This document shows positions 11,955-24,544 of a stretch of 64,000 nt of DNA, piece by piece. This stretch comes from Gymnothorax reevesii (lineage: Eukaryota; Chordata; Actinopteri; Anguilliformes; Muraenidae), in contig CM056574.1 in NCBI GenBank assembly GCA_029721435.1, positions 33,684,001-33,748,000 of the forward strand. The letters run 5' to 3'. How positions within the stretch are numbered: position 1 is the first letter of the stretch; each line of letters opens with the position of its first letter. The translations under genes were made by a program, and so were the position numbers. The notes below the pieces were generated by a model. That model was not told the DNA's origin, made no database searches, and saw nothing but the letters and a program-made list of their open reading frames with translations.

Positions 11955-12270
11955 GAGGGTAGCATTAAGGCCTCCTCGACAGGAAGGTCAAATCCAGCCT
12001 GGGGCCTTTTTGTGTGGAGTTTGCGTGTCCTTCCCGTGTTTGAATTTTCTCCAGGCGCTCCTGGGTCCTCCAACAGTCCAAAAGACATGCATGTCAGGCA
12101 AACTATTGGTTCAATGTTGTCTACAGGTGAGTAGTGTGTGATCCCTCTGTTGGGTTGATGAACGGCCCGAGGCGTGTCCCTGTCTCTCGCCCATTGTGTG
12201 ATGAGATAGGATTCAACTCCCTCTCCAGAAACCTGACCAGAAATATGTGGATCAGATCTGTGGTTCACAA
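11955..12270 (-). repeat. second copy of the 10.77-kb dispersed fish repeat, opposite strand
   Basis: The plus strand reads in the opposite sense to 10770-11080: 'GGGGCCTTTTTGTGTGGAGT', 'TTTGCGTGTCCTTCCCGTG', 'CCAACAGTCCAAAAGACATG', then the 'CTCTCGCCCATTGTGTG' block. These match the known order of the family's reverse complement. The copy is diverged. Confidence 0.6.
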
Positions 12271-13660
12271 AGTCGTTCCTGGGAACCCAGCATTTCCGCT
12301 GGTTTTTATTCAAACCACATTTGCAATCCCAGAATTTTAGTGAATAGCAATTTTTTTCTTGTGATACTCATGATTATAGGGATTATTTATCCTTTTGAGC
12401 CACATTTTTTCAGAAATAGCTACGCACACCCTGAAGAGCGCAATATTCAAATAGCTCTCGAAAGCAATTGACTTCTTATTGGTTAAAAAGAGGGGAAAAT
12501 GATGACTCTTTGAATGAAAGAATAAATTGGCTCCCAGTTGTTGAAATTATGGGCATTCAGTCACTTAAACTATCCATCTATTCAGGTAATCAAAACTTAA
12601 GAGATAAAACAAATTATAAGGTGTCAGACCTGTTTAGTGTTATTTTTGTATTTGGTTTTAGACCAAATTTTAGGAAAAACATTTGGAAAGAACTTGAAAA
12701 CTTGTGTTCTGAAACCTAATTAGGGGCTTATTGATTTGCTGCAGTCTTGAATTTGAGTCAAAATGCATTGCCACTTTGGCTTGGCTCGCGTAATTGGAAG
12801 ATGGAAAAATAAGCACAACATGAATGCTGAGCTTCTAAATATCATGGAATTCATAGCAATCTCTGTCAAGATTGTTAAAGAGGGTGAAATGTCCCTTCAG
12901 CCTGAAAAGCAACTAAGTCAACACCTTGTCAATCTTTAGCCTCCGTTGCAGACATCTTACGTGGTTTGCTTCGAGCTGGGTTTTTTGTTCAATCAATCAG
13001 AGGGAAGCTCATAAATTTCTGAAGCTACAAGAACGTACTGTTCTGGGAGGTTAACGAAACACATAAGACATCTGTAATTGAGGCTAACCAACAGCCACAT
13101 GTTGAAAATGTTAAAAAGGTGGAATTTCTCCAGGTTTCTTAGGTGGTGAAGTTTGCCTGAACCAAAGTTCTTTAGCTGCAGAGCAGCGCACTTTGGTTGG
13201 AGATTCGGTAGTTAAGACATTTGACGTGGTGCAGGACACCATCATGGTAAAGTCGCGTGATTTCTGTTATGTTTTCATCAAGTCAGCCTTTTTTCTTGAG
13301 AACTTTTCTAATAATCGCTAGTATCTCGTACAACACAGAAACCGTTTGCTGGAGTAATATACAGCAATATTTACGGAGAGAACATGACTTATAATTGAAG
13401 CAACATCTAGTTGGCTACTTCCATATATACTGTACATGTTTTTCCATTCTTTGATTTGATTCATATTTTGCATTATAAACAAACGTCATTAAAAACTAAT
13501 TTTTTTGGAGTTTCTGTATCCGCAATTTTTATTAATATTTGACAGGGGAAACCCAAAAGGACTATAATTTAACCGGCATTCTAACTGGCTTATTTTGCAC
13601 GATGGCATTATGTCATGGAACACAAAACCTGGCTTGAGTGCGCAGACGTTGGTGTGTGAG
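12271..13660. other. non-coding, nothing recognised
   Basis: AT-rich. ORFs at 12247-12471 and 12468-12719 have no recognisable domain and are probably chance. Confidence 0.5.
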
Positions 13661-13664
13661 AGAC

Positions 13665-13800
13665 ATGGACCCCATAAGACTGTCTGTAACGGAGGCTAGT
13701 TAATCCTGGGACGGTTGGATGAAGAGCCAGCCTACACAGTGGGCCCTCAGCGCTGAGTTGGGAAACCAATAAGTTAGATAATGGATGGATGGACACAAAT
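13665..13800. repeat. fragment of dispersed repeat ending in (ATGG)n
   Basis: 'GATAATGGATGGATGGAC' at about 13776-13794 is the characteristic end of the same common fish repeat family as at 10.8 and 12 kb. The preceding 100 bp are too diverged to align by eye. Confidence 0.35.
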
Positions 13801-15568
13801 GCGATAATCACCTAAGATACTGGCTGTGGTGGTATATGTGCTGTGGAGGAGGATTCATGACAAATAATGGTTTTGTCTTGTAAATTATTAAAGAGGCCCC
13901 AGCATGGATGCTAACTGGGGCAGGAATAAAACCATATCCAGGGGGACACCCTCCCCCATCAATACTTCAACACCCCTTAATGTAGAGGAGCGACACCTGC
14001 ACAGTTACCCAAAAGCAGGAACATAACAAGAGATCTGACCCTTGATTTTACGACAGAAAAGGCATACATGCCCATAGACTAATGAACATTCAAACATGTA
14101 TGCACAGGTCAATATTTATCCCTAATGTCCCCCACACAAAGTTCATTGGGGGTCCAAACTGATCAAACACATTTCATCAAGGTAAAATGTACTGTTTCAG
14201 AGTTGATTTAACGCTGAAATTTTGACTGCATAAACGGACATAGGCACAGTTTCAGTGCCTAGTCGCTGTATGAATGCAGTGTGACAGGTATTACGTCAAA
14301 CAATATGCTTCTACATATTTTCTGTATCAGTAGTTTCACAAAGGAAACCGTAAATGTTAACAATAATCAGTGTAAATCTATTAACCAAAGTATTTCAACA
14401 TACATGACCCCACCCTGTCTGACTCAAGGGTATTTCCACAGTTCAGCTCAAGGCAGCCCATCTGAAACAAGGAACCCTGAGCAGAAGCTGAAACACCCAG
14501 ACGTTTAAGAACAGTACTGGGAGAGACTGACTACTCTTTTCCTGCCATTGGGAGGTAATCACTACAGTCTCCCAGTGACAGAACCTAGAAGGTAGGACAA
14601 GCAAGTGCTGGGCCCAGCTACTCTGAGAAACATATTTTCTGCCCTTGGCAAGTATGGGAATAGTAGATAAGGACTGAAATTTTGACATATTCCTTGGAAT
14701 TTTGCATGCTTCACCAAAGCAATTTAAAATTGCATGGGAGAAGGAGCTGGTCAGAACTTAAAGCAGCCCCTTTAATCTGTAAATATTCATCTGTGATGCT
14801 TGGTGTTGGTGAAATGGCCTGGTACAGGTCTGGGTCACTTATCTTCATTGGGGATGAATTGTAACTGCACAGCAGCAGAGTAAATTCTGAGATATACAGA
14901 AATATATAACTTGCTCAGGGTAAAGTAAATGCCAACAAATACATTTGCTGACATTTCATCCTACCGCAGGACAATGATCCCAGACATACTGCGAAGGGGT
15001 TTTACAAATACCACAGAAATTCTTCACTGGCTAGGTAATTTTTTAATCTATCAGGCATGCCCCAGCTGTCTCCACAGACAGGCCTGTGACATTCACCGTA
15101 CTGCACTTTCTGGCACGGACAAGAGTTTAAGGAAACTGCTTTAAGTCCCTTGGGCTGGTGGTCCATTCAAAGCAACTTGCAGCAATAAATCAATCAAAGA
15201 GGGTTTCAAGGATGCAGAGCAGTGCTCTCATATCGGTTAACTGAAATCCTCCTGCTCCAAGTGAGCTCTAGAACTAGTATTGCGGTAGCTTGCGGGTCTG
15301 CTGGTTTTGGGACTAGACCAGGGCCATCCAAGTATACTATACATATTAAACCAGTGTAAAATTGTTGACCCCTGACATAGTCTTTTCAAAGTAAAAGCCT
15401 CTGTGGATACAAAGAAAAATGTGAAATCTACACTGAGAAGATCAATGCCATAGAAATCACATCTTAACTTGTACAAGGTGAACCAATTGATTGTGATGAT
15501 GATGAATAGTGGGATCGATCAGTAAACCAGATTGCTGTGTCTTTGCAGTGAGTGTACCCTCAAAACAT
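13801..15568. other. non-coding, nothing recognised
   Basis: No supported gene. Small ORFs occur on both strands without motifs. Confidence 0.5.
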
Positions 15569-15612
15569 ACACACACGCCCACAACACAACACACACACGC
15601 ACAAGCAGAGAG
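15569..15612 (+). repeat. CA-rich microsatellite
   Basis: Interrupted CA repeat (ACACACACGCCCACAACACA type) in plus orientation. The ORFs that overlap it here owe their His/Thr composition to it. Confidence 0.8.
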
Positions 15613-16400
15613 ACACACGGGTTGTTGCAAAAGTGTTTGCCAAAGCAAAGCAAAAATTCCTTAGTCTATCAGTGGACCTTCACCTTGGGCCCTCTTTTCA
15701 ACACGAACAGCAAAGGAACGGAGAGTTCCGGAAGCCATCGCTGTGGCACTGAGGAGTAGAGTGTGGGGTCTTGACACAGTGTTATCTCCTTGAGACATTC
15801 CATCGAACAGTGAGCCAGGGGGAATCGCAGAGACTGCCTTCAAGCTTGTCAGGAAGTATAAGATGAGGGGCAGTGGGGAAAGTTAAATTTTCCCTGGAGT
15901 CCTGGTATGGCGTAAACGTTACCAGTCGGCCATGCTCTCTGCACAAGACAATTCAGTCCAGCCCTATCTTCAGCAATAAACAAAACATTCAGCCAAAGTA
16001 CCTGTGTTGAGTAAAGTCAGGTTCTGGGACGCCTTGACTATTAGGGTAATAGGGAATCCCCTTTTTCTGCCTCTTGGTGTGGAAAGATGGTGCATTAAGC
16101 AATAACTGACTATATAGGAGATTTTAAATGAAAAACTGCTGGCTGGTTCATCCTCTTTCCTGAATTATCATCCTGTAAATGCCTTTTTGCAGTAGTGAGT
16201 CCAAACATTCACTTACACAATCATTTACGATGAAAAACCAGACTTGTATGCTGAGACAATAGCCCACATTCGCATACCGTATACAGACGGATCTCTCTCG
16301 CTCTCTGACACACAAGCACACGCATACAAATAAACACAAATCACACTGCTATATACATTCAAGCACCACCTGATTTTTTTTTTTTTCCCTTATTTAAAAT
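15613..16400. other. non-coding, nothing recognised
   Basis: A CT/CA low-complexity patch at 16290-16345 and a 14-T run near 16375. No gene. Confidence 0.5.
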
Positions 16401-16932
16401 ATAGGCTGTATAAAAAGATGGACAAAGCTACCGTGACATCACCCATTGGTTTCAGCATATCATAAAGGATTCCTCGATTTTGGCAATTTGAATTGCGCCA
16501 TGTTGTCATTTTGAAACCGGATGCGATTTCTATTGGATGAGAGAGTGTATTGAAGATCCGGGGAGGACCGTTGTTCTGGATCTGACCGTAGCGGAAGGGG
16601 ACCAGAGGATAGCCACGCCTCTATATTCTGGCTTTATCCTTTATTCAAGTCTATATGGGACCATAATTTACAAAAATGAACATCATGATATATCGAAGGA
16701 GACTTGAACCTTGCTATAGCTACCATAAAATAATGTGAAAAATCATTATTTAAATGAAAAATCAGGTGGGAAAGTAGGGTCATTTTCTCATAGACCTCTA
16801 TAGCATTGAACTTCTTTCTGCAACCACCGACGTCGCCATCTGCTGGCCATTAAATAGAATGCCATTTTATGGTACTTCGCATGGACTTTATTTCTCAGAC
16901 CGGGGTGCTGTGTCCATCTTAATACAGTCTAT
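16401..16932. mobile_element. non-autonomous DNA element (MITE-like) with GACTGTAT..AGATGGAC ends
   Basis: The left end (ATAGGCTGTATAAAAAGATG..GACA) and the complement of the right end (CATAGACTGTATTAAGATGG..ACA) match over about 23 bp with a few differences and one 2-bp gap. Internal sequence (0.5 kb) has no coding capacity. Elements with this end sequence are common in teleost genomes, though I cannot name the superfamily with certainty. Confidence 0.65.
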
Positions 16933-18283
16933 GATTTAAATTCATTGATCTAAAACCTGGGCCATGTATGAGGACTGGAGGATGCCACATAAATTCGTTG
17001 TAATCAAACAGCTCAACACTCCACAGCAAATAAGTCCCTGCGGTTAAAATCGTTAAAATCGGTGATTCAGGCGGGTAAAGGCTGGGTTATTTTTGGTGTT
17101 CCTGAAACTCTGCAAGCCAGCAGAGAAGCCTTTCTCTGTATGTCCCAGCCCTTCACGTGCCTCCTCACCCCTTCACCCTGCCTCTCTGTATTGTGAAGTG
17201 AGCCGCACACTCTCCGCTGGGCTATAGGATTCACCTCTGAGCCCCTGCACTGCCTGGCATCCCCTCAGACAGGAAGAGGGGCATCACTGGCGCCCTACGG
17301 CTCAGCCAAACTCCAGAACATGCTCCTGCACATCTGCACTAAAAACACTTCCTCTTTATTATCCTGCGGATAGTCATTATTTTATCTCCCACACACAATG
17401 GCAGCCTTCCTGCCAACTTTCCCAAAACATTGTGAGTGTGAGGGCCAGCGAAAGAAAGAGAGAGAGAGAGAGAACAAAGGTACACAACAAAACAAATGGA
17501 AAAACAAAAAGAAAGTGAAAGGTGGCGAGAGAAAATAAGAAAGGGAGGGAAAATAAGAGCAAAGCAGACAGACGGAGGGAGATGAAGAGCAGGCGAAGAT
17601 AAACTCCAGGTAAACCACAACCATCATTTCTTAAAGAGAACCTATAATCTTCAAGAGGTTGAGACTTATAAGAGCTACTCTAGACCAGAATATGCAGCCC
17701 ACATAGCAAATCAAAGACTCCACATCTATTCAGTCAAAATATTACATTTTTAAGAGGGAGAGTGATAAACGATAACCAATGATTAGTTACCAGTAACATT
17801 GGCCAGCGTGGAATAAAAGCACTGTCATTTGCTTGAAGTTAAAAACAAAGAAAGTAAGAGCAGACAAGAAATCTACAGTCTCTTCCCCATACTTCACTTG
17901 CTTTTGACACCTTCAGAGACTCATTTCCCATGAGTCCCTGCTCTTGATTCTGGACCTCAGTTCCTGCAGTTTTTGACTCTCCTCTCATTTCTTTTCTGTA
18001 ACAATGGATTGACACTCCCCCAGAAGCAGGCCATTTCCAACAGTTACCAGTTATATTGACGCATTTATAGCCTCGGGTGCCAAAAAGCGCATTTCCCCTT
18101 CAAAATCCATTAAATTTTTGACAACCGTGGAGAAATTATTCCACATTAGACTATACAGTAATGTTTTAAGTTATTTTTAAAATTCTCTTGCAGTGAAACA
18201 ATTACTCTTCTGGAACAGATTCTTTTTCTCAAATGTAAAGATGGAAATTCCCATTTAATTTCCTTTCTGTTTCACAAAACTAG
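16933..18283. other. non-coding; GA microsatellite
   Basis: A GA-rich tract (17455-17600) with a pure (GA)n core at about 17456-17473. It generates several long but meaningless Ser/Leu/Phe-rich ORFs on the minus strand. Nothing else was recognised. Confidence 0.5.
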
Positions 18284-18835
18284 TTAAAGTACCCAATGTG
18301 CATCCTCTGGTGCCAAAAAAAAAAAAAAAACCCCAAAAGCACATACGTTAGTGGCAAAAAGCCCTGTAATCAAACATGGCGGCCACCATGAATTGGTGTC
18401 TTGCACAGCTCCCAGGACACAATGAACTTGGCCAGAAGAGGCTGTCTCCGGCTCTTCAGATGCCTCAACAGTTCTTTCATTTTGGTTTTCACTTGCTTTT
18501 GTGGCAAGAAAAATACAGTACATCAGGAGAATAAATAAGACGATCACAAGAACAGCCCATACAAAAGTAATCACATGCTCAAAATGCATCTCTAAACAAC
18601 AATCAATGAATAAGCCACAGACAAACACGACATTTGCTAAGCATTCTACTGAAGTGTAGTCTTGGAGATGTACAGCACCACGAAAAATATCAGCTCGCTT
18701 CCTGATTTCATCCGTTTTTTTGCATATTTGTTGCACTTTTTTCAGATCTTCAAACAAAATGCAATGGGCTAAGCAACAAATGCAAGCACAAAATTGAGTT
18801 TTGAAATGATCGGTTAATTTATTGAAAGTGAAAAG
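18284..18835 (-). CDS. possible exon of an unrecognised single-pass membrane protein
   Basis: An open frame of about 184 codons on the minus strand (stop at 18836-18838), with no ATG near its beginning, is unusually long for this AT-rich background. It encodes a charged amino segment (E-D-L-K-K-V-Q-Q-I-C-K-K-T-D-E-I-R-K), a hydrophobic stretch, and a strong 20-residue membrane span (F-V-W-A-V-L-V-I-V-L-F-I-L-L-M-Y-C-I). A charged tail rich in Glu, Asn and Thr follows. A possible acceptor (GTTGCTTAG) lies near 18770. Near its end it runs into a poly-A tract on the plus strand (F-F-F-F on the protein), so the true end is probably a donor upstream of that, near 18425. I do not recognise a family. 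Confidence 0.3.
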   Translation of the reverse strand, partial: LFTFNKLTDHFKTQFCACICCLAHCILFEDLKKVQQICKKTDEIRKRADIFRGAVHLQDYTSVECLANVVFVCGLFIDCCLEMHFEHVITFVWAVLVIVLFILLMYCIFLATKASENQNERTVEASEEPETASSGQVHCVLGAVQDTNSWWPPCLITGLFATNVCAFGVFFFFLAPEDAHWVL

Positions 18836-18946
18836 TTACCTAAGCCGTCGGGCTCTGTGTGAGAAAGTTATTGCTCCCTTATTTACTCAGTCAGCCACCA
18901 GATTTAATTGATAACTGGATTAGCTTTGATTAGGCACACCCAGACC

Positions 18947-18996
18947 TGTTGAATGCCAACCGTTTTGATCATGTTGAATGCTAACCGTTTTGATCA
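18947..18996. repeat. 25-bp tandem duplication
   Basis: TGTTGAATGCCAACCGTTTT..GATCA occurs twice in direct succession with one difference (C to T in the middle). Confidence 0.8.
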
Positions 18997-19231
18997 AACA
19001 CTTAGATAAACCGCTTCAGAAATGTGAAGTAAGGTGAAAGGTCTCAACTAGCAGCAAATTATACTGGAGTGAAAATGCTCTCCAGAAGAGATGACAAAGA
19101 AAGCTCAGTGCAGCTCATTGCACCACTGTGGATTGCATCACCATTTACTGCCTCAATTCCACAAGCATTGGGACACGATGATAAAGGAAAATAAAAACTG
19201 AATTTACAGATTTGTGGACTCTTTCTACCAA

Positions 19232-20045
19232 CACTGAACAAAAATATAAACGCCCCATGTGAAATCTTTGAGTTTTTATTAACAAAAAACCGGAACCGGG
19301 ATTCGTCTGTGAATAGCACTCTTCTCCAGCGTGCCAAGGGCCATCGAATGTGTGCGTTTGCCCATGCGCCTCAGTTCCGACGCCGGACAGCAGTGAGATC
19401 CAGACCACTATGAGGACGGCGAGTGTGCAAGTTGGCTTCTCGCAGGTGGTTACGAACTGTCTGTGGTGTGATGCGTCTGTTGTGCAGACCAACGGTCTCA
19501 TCCGCTGTGCGCGTCGCTGATCTGAGCCGATCCCGCAGGCGGACGAGCCGGATGTAGCGATCTTGTGCTGGTGTGGTCACACGTGGATGAGGTCGATTTG
19601 CAGTGCTGCCCGTCTGTCGGAAACTAACTCTCAAACGACCTATCGTCTGATAGGTAACATTCAGCTGGACAGCGACCGCTCTGGACATCCCTGCATCCAG
19701 CATGCCAATGGCACGTTCCCGCATGACCTGAGACATTTGAGGCATGATGACTTATGACAAAATTTGACATTTTGGGGTGGCCTTTTATTGTCCCCAGTAT
19801 AAGGAGTGTCTGGGTACTGCTCATTCAGTCTGATCACCGAATGGAAATACCACACCCATGTACTGAGTGAAATCACTGCATCACTGAGCAAATGCTCACG
19901 GGCAGAGAGATGGATTAAAAAATGGTGCACAAATCATGAGAAATATCCCTATTATACTAGTAAAAGTCAGCATATGCTCACTTAGAGTTGTTAACTCCAC
20001 GTGGCATCAATACTTGACATGGGGCGTTTATATTTTTGTTCAGTG
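19232..20045 (-). mobile_element. internally deleted Tc1/mariner-type element
   Basis: Both ends carry the inverted repeat 'CACTGAACAAAAATATAAAC' (19232 onward, and its complement ending 20045). TA follows the right end (20046-20047), but the left flank lacks TA. The minus strand from 19745 encodes the amino half of a transposase: 'MPQMSQVMRERAIGMLDAGM', an HTH region, 'RPHPRVTTPAQDRYIRL' and 'ITPQTVRNHLREANL'. After a frame break come W-R-R-V-L-F-T-D-E-S-R-F with the first catalytic Asp near 19310. Directly after that the sequence jumps into the terminal repeat. The second Asp and the Glu are deleted, so the element is 814 bp and non-autonomous. Confidence 0.9.
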
Positions 20046-20047
20046 TA

Positions 20048-20960
20048 CATCCAGCTGAAAACAACACACACAACACAACACACACATACTGCCATTTACC
20101 AGCAAGACAGTTTGAGGTTCACAACTTTGCTAAAAGTTTCTCAAAGTGCAGTAACATGGAATTCTGGAATCCTACAATCAACAGTCCAAAATGTAAAGAT
20201 CCAGAGAATCTGTATTAATCTGAGCAATCTCCCAATGTAAAAGACAAGGTGTGGCAATATCAAATTCAAGATAAGACTCAATCAAGCAAAGAGCAAGCCA
20301 TATATTAATGCCATCCAGAAGCACTGCTCACTTCTCTGGGCTCAAGCTCATCTAAAATGGATTGACAGTGAAGTGAAAAGGAGTGCTGTGGTCTGGAAAA
20401 TTCATCTTTCAAGTTGTTTTTGGAAATAATGGATGCTCTTAGGGCAACAGAGAAGGACCATCATGTTCAAAAGCCAGCGTCGGTCATGGTCTTGGGCTGT
20501 ATTAGAGCACTCAGCACTTGCAACTTGCACATTTGTGAGGTAAAAATTGACACAGAAGGGTACATGGCACACATATTTTGGAGCAGCATATGTGCTGTGC
20601 AGATTTTGTCTTCTTCCGGGATGCCCCTGCTTGTTCCAGCAGGATAATATTAAGCCACATTTTGCACATTACAACATGCAAGTTCATAGTCACAAATTGT
20701 GGAAACTGTCTGCAGCCCTGACCTATCTCCCATTGAAAATGCATGGTGGATTATGGAGTGCAAAATATGACAGCGGAGTCCCCGGACTATTAAAACCACT
20801 TGAAGTCCTACATCAGGAAGAACGGGAGCAATTTTCACTTTCAAAGCTACAACAATTTCTGTCCTTAGTTCTATAAAGATGACTTAGGGAGAGGCGATGT
20901 TTCACAGTGGTCGACATGCAGCAGCCCCACCTTCATTTGAATGTGTTGCAGCATCACATT
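20048..20960 (+). mobile_element. decayed Tc1-like transposase relic
   Basis: Plus-strand patches correspond to the Tc1-like transposase that is better preserved at 54.8-55.4 kb: 'QKPASVMVLGCIRA' (about 20470), 'NLHICEVKIDTEGYMAH', 'LFQQDNIKPHFA' (second Asp, about 20635) and, in another frame, 'PDLSPIENAWWIM' (Glu block, about 20725). Frameshifts and stops are frequent. It abuts the deleted element ending at 20045. Terminal repeats were not found. Confidence 0.75.
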
Positions 20961-21449
20961 TCAGAATGGCTATTATTTTCAATAAATGATAAACCTTGAT
21001 GAGTTTAAACATTACTTATCATGTTCTTGTCCTTTTTCCAGTTGAATGCAGGTAAAAGGTTTCTGCACAATATTGCTCGCTGCTTTGATGTACATTTTAT
21101 GCATTGTTGCATTTCTTCTGGAATTGAGTTTGTATAATACAATATGACAAAAAACACTAATAAAAACCAGTTCCCTATGAGATAGACTGGACTTTCAATC
21201 AATGCAATTATTACCATAGAAGTCATTTTTACTGGCAGTGGGCAGGTGCTCGTACATTCATTTCATTTGTAATTCTGAGAGCAGATTATGAGCAAAAGAG
21301 GGTAATTTCCAGTGTTTTCCGCTGGTACAGGCAAACTAGAGAAGTAATGCATAAATTGGAGCAAGTAATGTAGATCTGTGGCTCTTTTCTCACACTCTGG
21401 AGGACAAAGGTGACAGGCAGAATATAACTCTAGTGAAAAAGCATGCGCG
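20961..21449. other. non-coding, nothing recognised
   Basis: No gene or repeat family seen. Confidence 0.5.
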
Positions 21450-21535
21450 CTCACAGACACACACAAACACAGACACAGTCACACACACACACGCACTCAC
21501 ACATGCAGGTAGACAAACACTCGCCCACACACACA
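21450..21535 (+). repeat. CA-rich microsatellite
   Basis: Interrupted CA repeats with pure runs at about 21481-21491 and 21525-21533. Confidence 0.8.
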
Positions 21536-23582
21536 AAGCTGTAATTCATAATAACCCATCTGAAAATAAGCAGGCACTAGTTCACTTTCACATGAACTGT
21601 GTCCATACCTCTCACCAATTCCATCCGCATTTGCCAAAACCCTGCAGGGGAACTAGAAGACCCATAGAGCCCTTCTGCACAACTGACTATCGGACCATTC
21701 TGTGCTGGGCTGATTATTATTTTCCTCAAAAACTTTAAGCTGCAGCTGCTGTTGTTGGCAGCCAAAGTAGGGAAGTAGCCAGGAAAATGGTGATTTTACT
21801 CACTGACACACACCACCAGAATGACTGACTGATTCATTCACTAACGCACTCATTCTGAGATTTACTGACAAATTCACTCACTCATACTAGTCCTTTACTC
21901 CCTGAACAAATAATTCAGCGACTCAGACTCATTTCCTGATTCAAATGATTGACCATCTCAATCCCATTGACCCAAAATTTACCATTTGTGTGCAAAAGGG
22001 CTATTAGCCGCTCTACTACGACTGTGCTAGTGCAGCAGCACTGGATTTGCTCTGCATCCTCATTCAAGAGTGACTCCACTCATTCAGCAGAGCTATGGGG
22101 AAGACTGTTCCTCCAATTATGGACCTCTAGGACTGAGAACTGAGAACTGCTAGTCTTCTGCCTTCCTTTTACCTGGGAACAAGGTGCAAAGCCAGTCTAG
22201 CCAATCAATGATGCAGACCTTTCAGTTATAACAAAGGGAATCTGCGAGAGTAATGTTACAGGATCCCTTATCCAGGAATCTGCTTGCAAGAAACACAAAC
22301 CTTTCCTACACTGGTGATATACACCAGCTTCGCACAGTGAAAATAAGCACTGACTGGTTTAAGTTCACTGGCGGTTTTGGATTTCTAAAATGGCTCAGGC
22401 AAACAAATTCATCTTGGCATTCCTGCTGGTATTAAACTAGGTAATGTGCAATGTAATTTAAGTTGACATTTGGTATGAGATGGAGAAAAGATTAAGACTG
22501 TATTTTTTCCCACAAAGCCATTTCTATCTAAAGAGAGAAGCCATTCCAGGAGCAAAAGTTCCTATTGTAATGCAACTACAAATAAATGTGATCTCTCTTA
22601 CTCTGTCAGGACACTGATAACGATAAGTGGAGAACTATTTGACAAACAGGAATTTCTGGCCTTTGCAATACTGAAAGCAGAATACAAATCTTCGGCATGC
22701 CCCCCCCCCCTCCCGCCCACAAGCACACAAGCGCACACACACGTGAACTCAGACAGACACCTCAATATGGTGTAAGGGCACCCAAATCCCACAAATGCAC
22801 ACACAAGGGTTTCGGGCAAAAGGAGATATAGCGCGTTTGTACCAAATCCCTTCATAAACAAACAGACTAAATCCTAGCATTAGGCTACCTGTTTTATGCT
22901 TTCAATCTGGTTTATTCCCCGCATTTTTTACCCTGCATGCATGTTCCTGTGCACACACCACAGAGGAAAGACACCATCTCACCTATACCAGGAGACAACT
23001 CTTTCTGGGGAAAATTCCTCGAGCACAAAAGAGCTACACAGTTCAGGAACAATGGAACATATGTGCTGCAACAACCTGGACAAATATTAATCAAAAGGGG
23101 AGGGAAGGTGAGGGGTGACAAGGTCACTAGCATTCCTTTCCTCCTCTCCTGATAGGCTATTGGGTCATTGCCAGGGATGACTGCAGAGAGGTCACCAAAG
23201 CCCTCCGTGCAGTATCCTGAGGGACCTGCACACAGGCAAATGACCCCCACAGTGGACGAGTTCACGAAGAATAACATCTTAAAATGGTCTGCTCCAGTGC
23301 AAATAAGCAGGGAAATGTGGCCTCCATGTGCACAGGGCTAGCGGTCTGTCAGCACGCTGCTTAGAAGTTACCTGTGGTTTTCGGTCTCTTCTTCATCTCT
23401 GTTTGCTGGTGCAATAAGTGCAGCTTCCTGAGACAGATTATTCAAGAGTAACTCAGATTCTTTTGCAGAAGTACAGTCTGCCCATTTAGTTCTTCTGCAA
23501 CTTCTTTTGTTTTTCAAGTTAGTGCTTAAGGTGAAAACTGCTAAATGCAGTATAAAGGACCAATCTGGCCAATTCCAGATCC
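21536..23582. other. non-coding; short C and CA runs
   Basis: A low-complexity ACTGACT/CATTCACT stretch at 21805-21900 and a C-run (about 22700-22715) followed by CA repeats. ORFs of 87 and 121 codons on the minus strand here have no recognisable domain. Confidence 0.45.
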
Positions 23583-23606
23583 TATATATATATATATATA
23601 TATATA
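23583..23606. repeat. (TA)12 microsatellite
   Basis: A 24-bp uninterrupted TA tract. Confidence 0.95.
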
Positions 23607-24544
23607 ATGTCCCTAGTTTTCAGAACCTGAACTGGGATTGATGCAGAAATGTAATACCTACATAGTAATGCAGAAAAACATTCTGTTTGCCTGGTGAAAA
23701 CATTTATGTTAGCAGGGATATCTCACGGCCAGTCTGCATGGTAATTAATGACCTGACCTAATGTCCCTCAGAGAGGAATCAAGTATGACCCTAGGTGAGG
23801 TACTGGCGTCATGCCGTTTAGCAATGGATAAAGCTAAGGAACAGTGAAAAGAAAAATAGCTGTTATCAAAGCAGGTGGGGTCATTGTTAATGGGAATTTC
23901 TACTGAACCGTGACATCAATAGAGGGCACCGTGCCCCTTAGCATTGCGAACATATCCCATACTGACTTCCTGAATGACGATCAAAGATCATACTTACACG
24001 TATCGTTTTACTCTTTATAGCCGGCCATTTTTTTATTTTATTTTTTCAATGTTCCCAAATGAAAACTTCATAACACACAAACTGCATGGCCAAAATACAT
24101 GTATAAGTCCTCATTTGAATGGCAATTACCTCTCATTTTTAGAAACGTGCTCATATAGTTTGAGGCTAAAACACAAGCTACTTAGCATCAGCTCAAACCT
24201 AAAGAACTTCTGTTAATCTTTTGCGAGAAGCGCTAGCCATACACAGGGTTCTATCAGGTTCTCTATCAGGGTTCCATCAATAGATGCAATACAATTTCTT
24301 CCTCTGTCTCTCTATTTTGAACCATTTTTTTGAGATACAACACATCCATTTGACTTCAGAATACCTTAAATCAGCATGGGATTGTTTATGAGCATGATTT
24401 AGCCTGAGTTTGTCTGCGCATCAGTGCGTCTATGCGTCTATCTGAATCAATTTCTCTGAGAGGGTATACAGCAGCTATGCAATTTTATCCTGCTGTTATG
24501 ACATTGACCAAAGCCTCAAATCTGTTACTTTTTTTTTTTACCTC

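Noticed and set aside
11924..12313. 129-codon minus ORF
   Set aside because: It lies entirely over the dispersed repeat copy at 11955-12270.
17339..17627. Three overlapping Ser/Leu/Phe-rich ORFs on the minus strand
   Set aside because: They are translations of the GA-rich microsatellite tract.
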